Source of the DNA: Pseudomonadota bacterium
Lineage (GTDB): Bacteria; Pseudomonadota; Alphaproteobacteria; Rhizobiales; Hyphomicrobiaceae
NCBI GenBank assembly: GCA_021816505.1
Contig: JAKAXS010000138.1
Span: forward strand, 1 to 7,065
Direction: 5' to 3'
DNA: 7,065 bases
Shown: positions 6,206-7,065 of the stretch, in pieces
Numbering within the stretch: position 1 is the stretch's first letter
Layout: each line of letters begins with the position of its first letter
Program-made: the position numbers and the translations under genes
The notes under the pieces: model-generated
What the model saw: only the letters and a program-made list of their open reading frames with translations
The model's database searches: none
Told to the model about the DNA's origin: nothing

Positions 6206-6343
6206 GGCGCAGGATAACGCCAAGCGGGATCGGCGAGTTCAATATCTGGAGGCGCGCCGGTTTTACTTCTTGTGAACCGGACATAATGACCCGTTAGGTA
6301 TCGGCTTGCATACTGAGGGACTCGGGCATAGCGAGTAAATGCC
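6206..6343. promoter_or_regulatory. Divergent intergenic region with an inverted repeat
   Basis: These 138 bases separate the exonuclease start (minus) from the hypothetical gene start (plus) and must carry both promoters. CCGGTT (6257-6262) and AACCGG (6275-6280) form an inverted repeat with 12 bases between arms, a possible operator or hairpin in the exonuclease leader. ATAATG at 6282-6287 reads as CATTAT on the minus strand, a fair -10, but no good -35 sits at the right distance. On the plus strand TTGCAT (6306-6311) has only a weak -10 partner. I do not see a clear SOS box. Confidence 0.35.
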
Positions 6344-6655
6344 ATGCACAACACATCCTCAGACGATCTGCGTTGGCTGTCCTGGCCGGCCGATGCGACG
6401 GTCGAATATCAGATCCGTGACGATTTCGTGCGGATCAGGCGCTGGGAAAATGGCGCGGCCAACATCAGCGAGTGGCTGAAGTGGGACGAGAGCACGGACT
6501 CGACCATTCGGCGTCAACTGCGCGCTCTGGCCTGGCAGGCGCTTCCCGTCCACAAGCGAAGGGTGGCGCGGGCTGAGTGCATCGATCGCCACGAGCAAGA
6601 TTTGTACGAATGGCTGCGCGATCACATCATGCACCCGTTCGCCGGACGGCACTGA
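6344..6655 (+). CDS. Hypothetical protein, Trp-rich, 103 residues
   Basis: I do not recognise this family. The protein is soluble-looking, with no signal peptide or membrane segment. It is notable for seven tryptophans in 103 residues (LRWLSW, RRWE, SEWLKWDE, LAWQ, YEWLR) and for many charged residues. The first third looks beta-rich (VEYQIRDDFVRIRRWENG), and the rest is likely helical (about 42-96). It starts at ATG 6344, with only a weak GAG (about 6333-6335) as ribosome site. An ATG at 6339 is in another frame. The stop at 6653-6655 is followed by a strong terminator. Coding is supported by the regular length, flanking regulatory structure and a typical amino-acid mix; the overlapping minus-strand frame is low-complexity Arg/Ser/Pro-rich and looks like a shadow. 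It diverges from the exonuclease gene, so a shared control region is possible. Confidence 0.7.
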   Translation: MHNTSSDDLRWLSWPADATVEYQIRDDFVRIRRWENGAANISEWLKWDESTDSTIRRQLRALAWQALPVHKRRVARAECIDRHEQDLYEWLRDHIMHPFAGRH

Positions 6656-6683
6656 GCCCGGAGACGATCCTCCGGTTCTCGCA

Positions 6684-6711
6684 AAAAGGGGAGCCCACCG
6701 GCTCCCCTTTT
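6684..6711. terminator. Bidirectional intrinsic terminator
   Basis: A perfect 12-base-pair stem (6684-6695 with 6700-6711) encloses a 4-base CACC loop. The GC core (GGGGAGCC/GGCTCCCC) is flanked by A4 on the left and T4 on the right. It therefore works in both directions, ending the hypothetical gene on the plus strand and the chemotaxis gene on the minus strand. Confidence 0.9.
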
Positions 6712-6731
6712 CATTTCTGTGTTGGCTTGCT

Positions 6732-7065
6732 TTAGGCGGCGCGGACGGTTGCCAGGAAGCGCGACATCTCAGAGCGCAGCTTTTCGGCCTGGCTCGAGAG
6801 TTCGGTGGCCGACGACAGCACGTTGCCGGCAGCGTCCGTGGAGTCTGCCGCCGCGCGGCTGACGCCGGTGATGTTCGACGACACTTCGTTCGTACCGGCC
6901 GATGCCTGTTCGACGTTACGGGCGATCTCCTGGGTCGCCGCACCCTGCTCCTCGACGGCCGAGGCGATGGTGGCGGCGATCTGGTCGATGTCCTTGATCG
7001 TGTTGCCGATGGCGTCGATCGCGGTGGCAGCCTGCTGCGTCGACCCCTGGATCGCACCGATCTGG
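6732..7065 (-). CDS. Methyl-accepting chemotaxis protein, C-terminal fragment
   Basis: The minus-strand frame gives 110 residues ending at TAA 6732-6734 and continues beyond the right edge. It is the end of the cytoplasmic signalling coiled coil of a chemoreceptor. The methylation-helix signature EEQGAATQEIARNVEQAS is present (about 38-55), preceded by IDQIAATIASAV and followed by GTNEVSSNITGVSRAA. The C-terminus is SSQAEKLRSEMSRFLATVR plus two Ala. This Ala/Ser-rich seven-residue-repeat tail is very typical of alphaproteobacterial MCPs. The CheA/CheW-binding tip, membrane segments and sensor domain lie outside the window, so the ligand and topology cannot be stated. No NWETF-type CheR-docking pentapeptide ends the protein. 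It is convergent with the hypothetical gene across the bidirectional terminator and is probably unrelated to the repair genes. Confidence 0.93.
   Translation of the reverse strand, partial: QIGAIQGSTQQAATAIDAIGNTIKDIDQIAATIASAVEEQGAATQEIARNVEQASAGTNEVSSNITGVSRAAADSTDAAGNVLSSATELSSQAEKLRSEMSRFLATVRAA

Noticed and set aside
6221..6223. TTG as the exonuclease start
   Set aside because: It adds only six residues, has no Shine-Dalgarno support, and an in-frame ATG at 6203-6205 gives the expected family N-terminus.
6206..6343. A LexA (SOS) box of the alphaproteobacterial GTTC-N7-GTTC or GAAC-N7-GAAC type
   Set aside because: Single GTTC and GAAC half-sites occur, but none has a second half at the right spacing.
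6359..7057. A 232-codon minus-strand frame over the hypothetical gene and MCP region
   Set aside because: It is low-complexity Arg/Ser/Pro sequence, crosses a perfect terminator, and is out of frame with the clear MCP tail. It is a GC-rich shadow.
1..7065. CRISPR arrays, tRNA/rRNA genes, insertion sequences or a retron-like element
   Set aside because: I saw no regularly spaced repeats, tRNA-like structure, transposase motifs or reverse-transcriptase motifs. The noncoding gaps are too short for most of these.

Overview
This is a GC-rich bacterial chromosomal window, most likely from an alphaproteobacterium. That assignment rests on the family mix: split LigD-type NHEJ proteins, a ligase-associated exonuclease/ligase pair, and an MCP tail of a form common in that class. 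No rRNA or other taxonomic marker is present, so it is an inference. The window is mainly a DNA-repair island.

Layout, left to right. (1) The first ~150 bases read on the minus strand as part of a phage tail/structural-type protein. Near 130-170 this gives way to the + strand, which is in the middle of a LigD gene. (2) 222-1478 (+) is a 5'-truncated LigD: the end of the 3'-phosphoesterase (PE) domain followed by a complete-looking primase/polymerase (Pol) domain. (3) 1495-2157 (+) is a thiopurine S-methyltransferase, 16 bases downstream. (4) A strong hairpin (2158-2184) separates it from a convergent small membrane protein of the GlsB/YeaQ/YmgE type (2194-2478, minus). (5) 2503-3558 (+) is a stand-alone LigD-type ATP-dependent ligase, the ligase half of a split LigD. 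(6) Converging on it is a minus-strand, translationally coupled pair: an SNM1-like metallo-beta-lactamase/beta-CASP exonuclease (5186-6205) followed by a second ATP-dependent ligase of the cisplatin-damage-response family (3612-5189). (7) 6344-6655 (+) is a Trp-rich 103-residue protein of unknown function, divergent from the exonuclease. (8) A perfect bidirectional terminator (6684-6711) separates it from the C-terminal end of a methyl-accepting chemotaxis protein that runs off the right edge on the minus strand.

Functional picture: the window combines parts of two repair systems. One is Ku/LigD end joining, with Pol and Lig on separate genes and no Ku in view. The other is the Lhr-associated ligase/exonuclease set, with Exo and Lig present but Lhr helicase and the metallophosphoesterase not adjacent. 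The families are known. The arrangement, and the abrupt loss of the LigD 5' end at a phage-like sequence, are the points worth checking. I found no CRISPR array, tRNA, rRNA or insertion sequence, and no clear evidence for an entirely new system.
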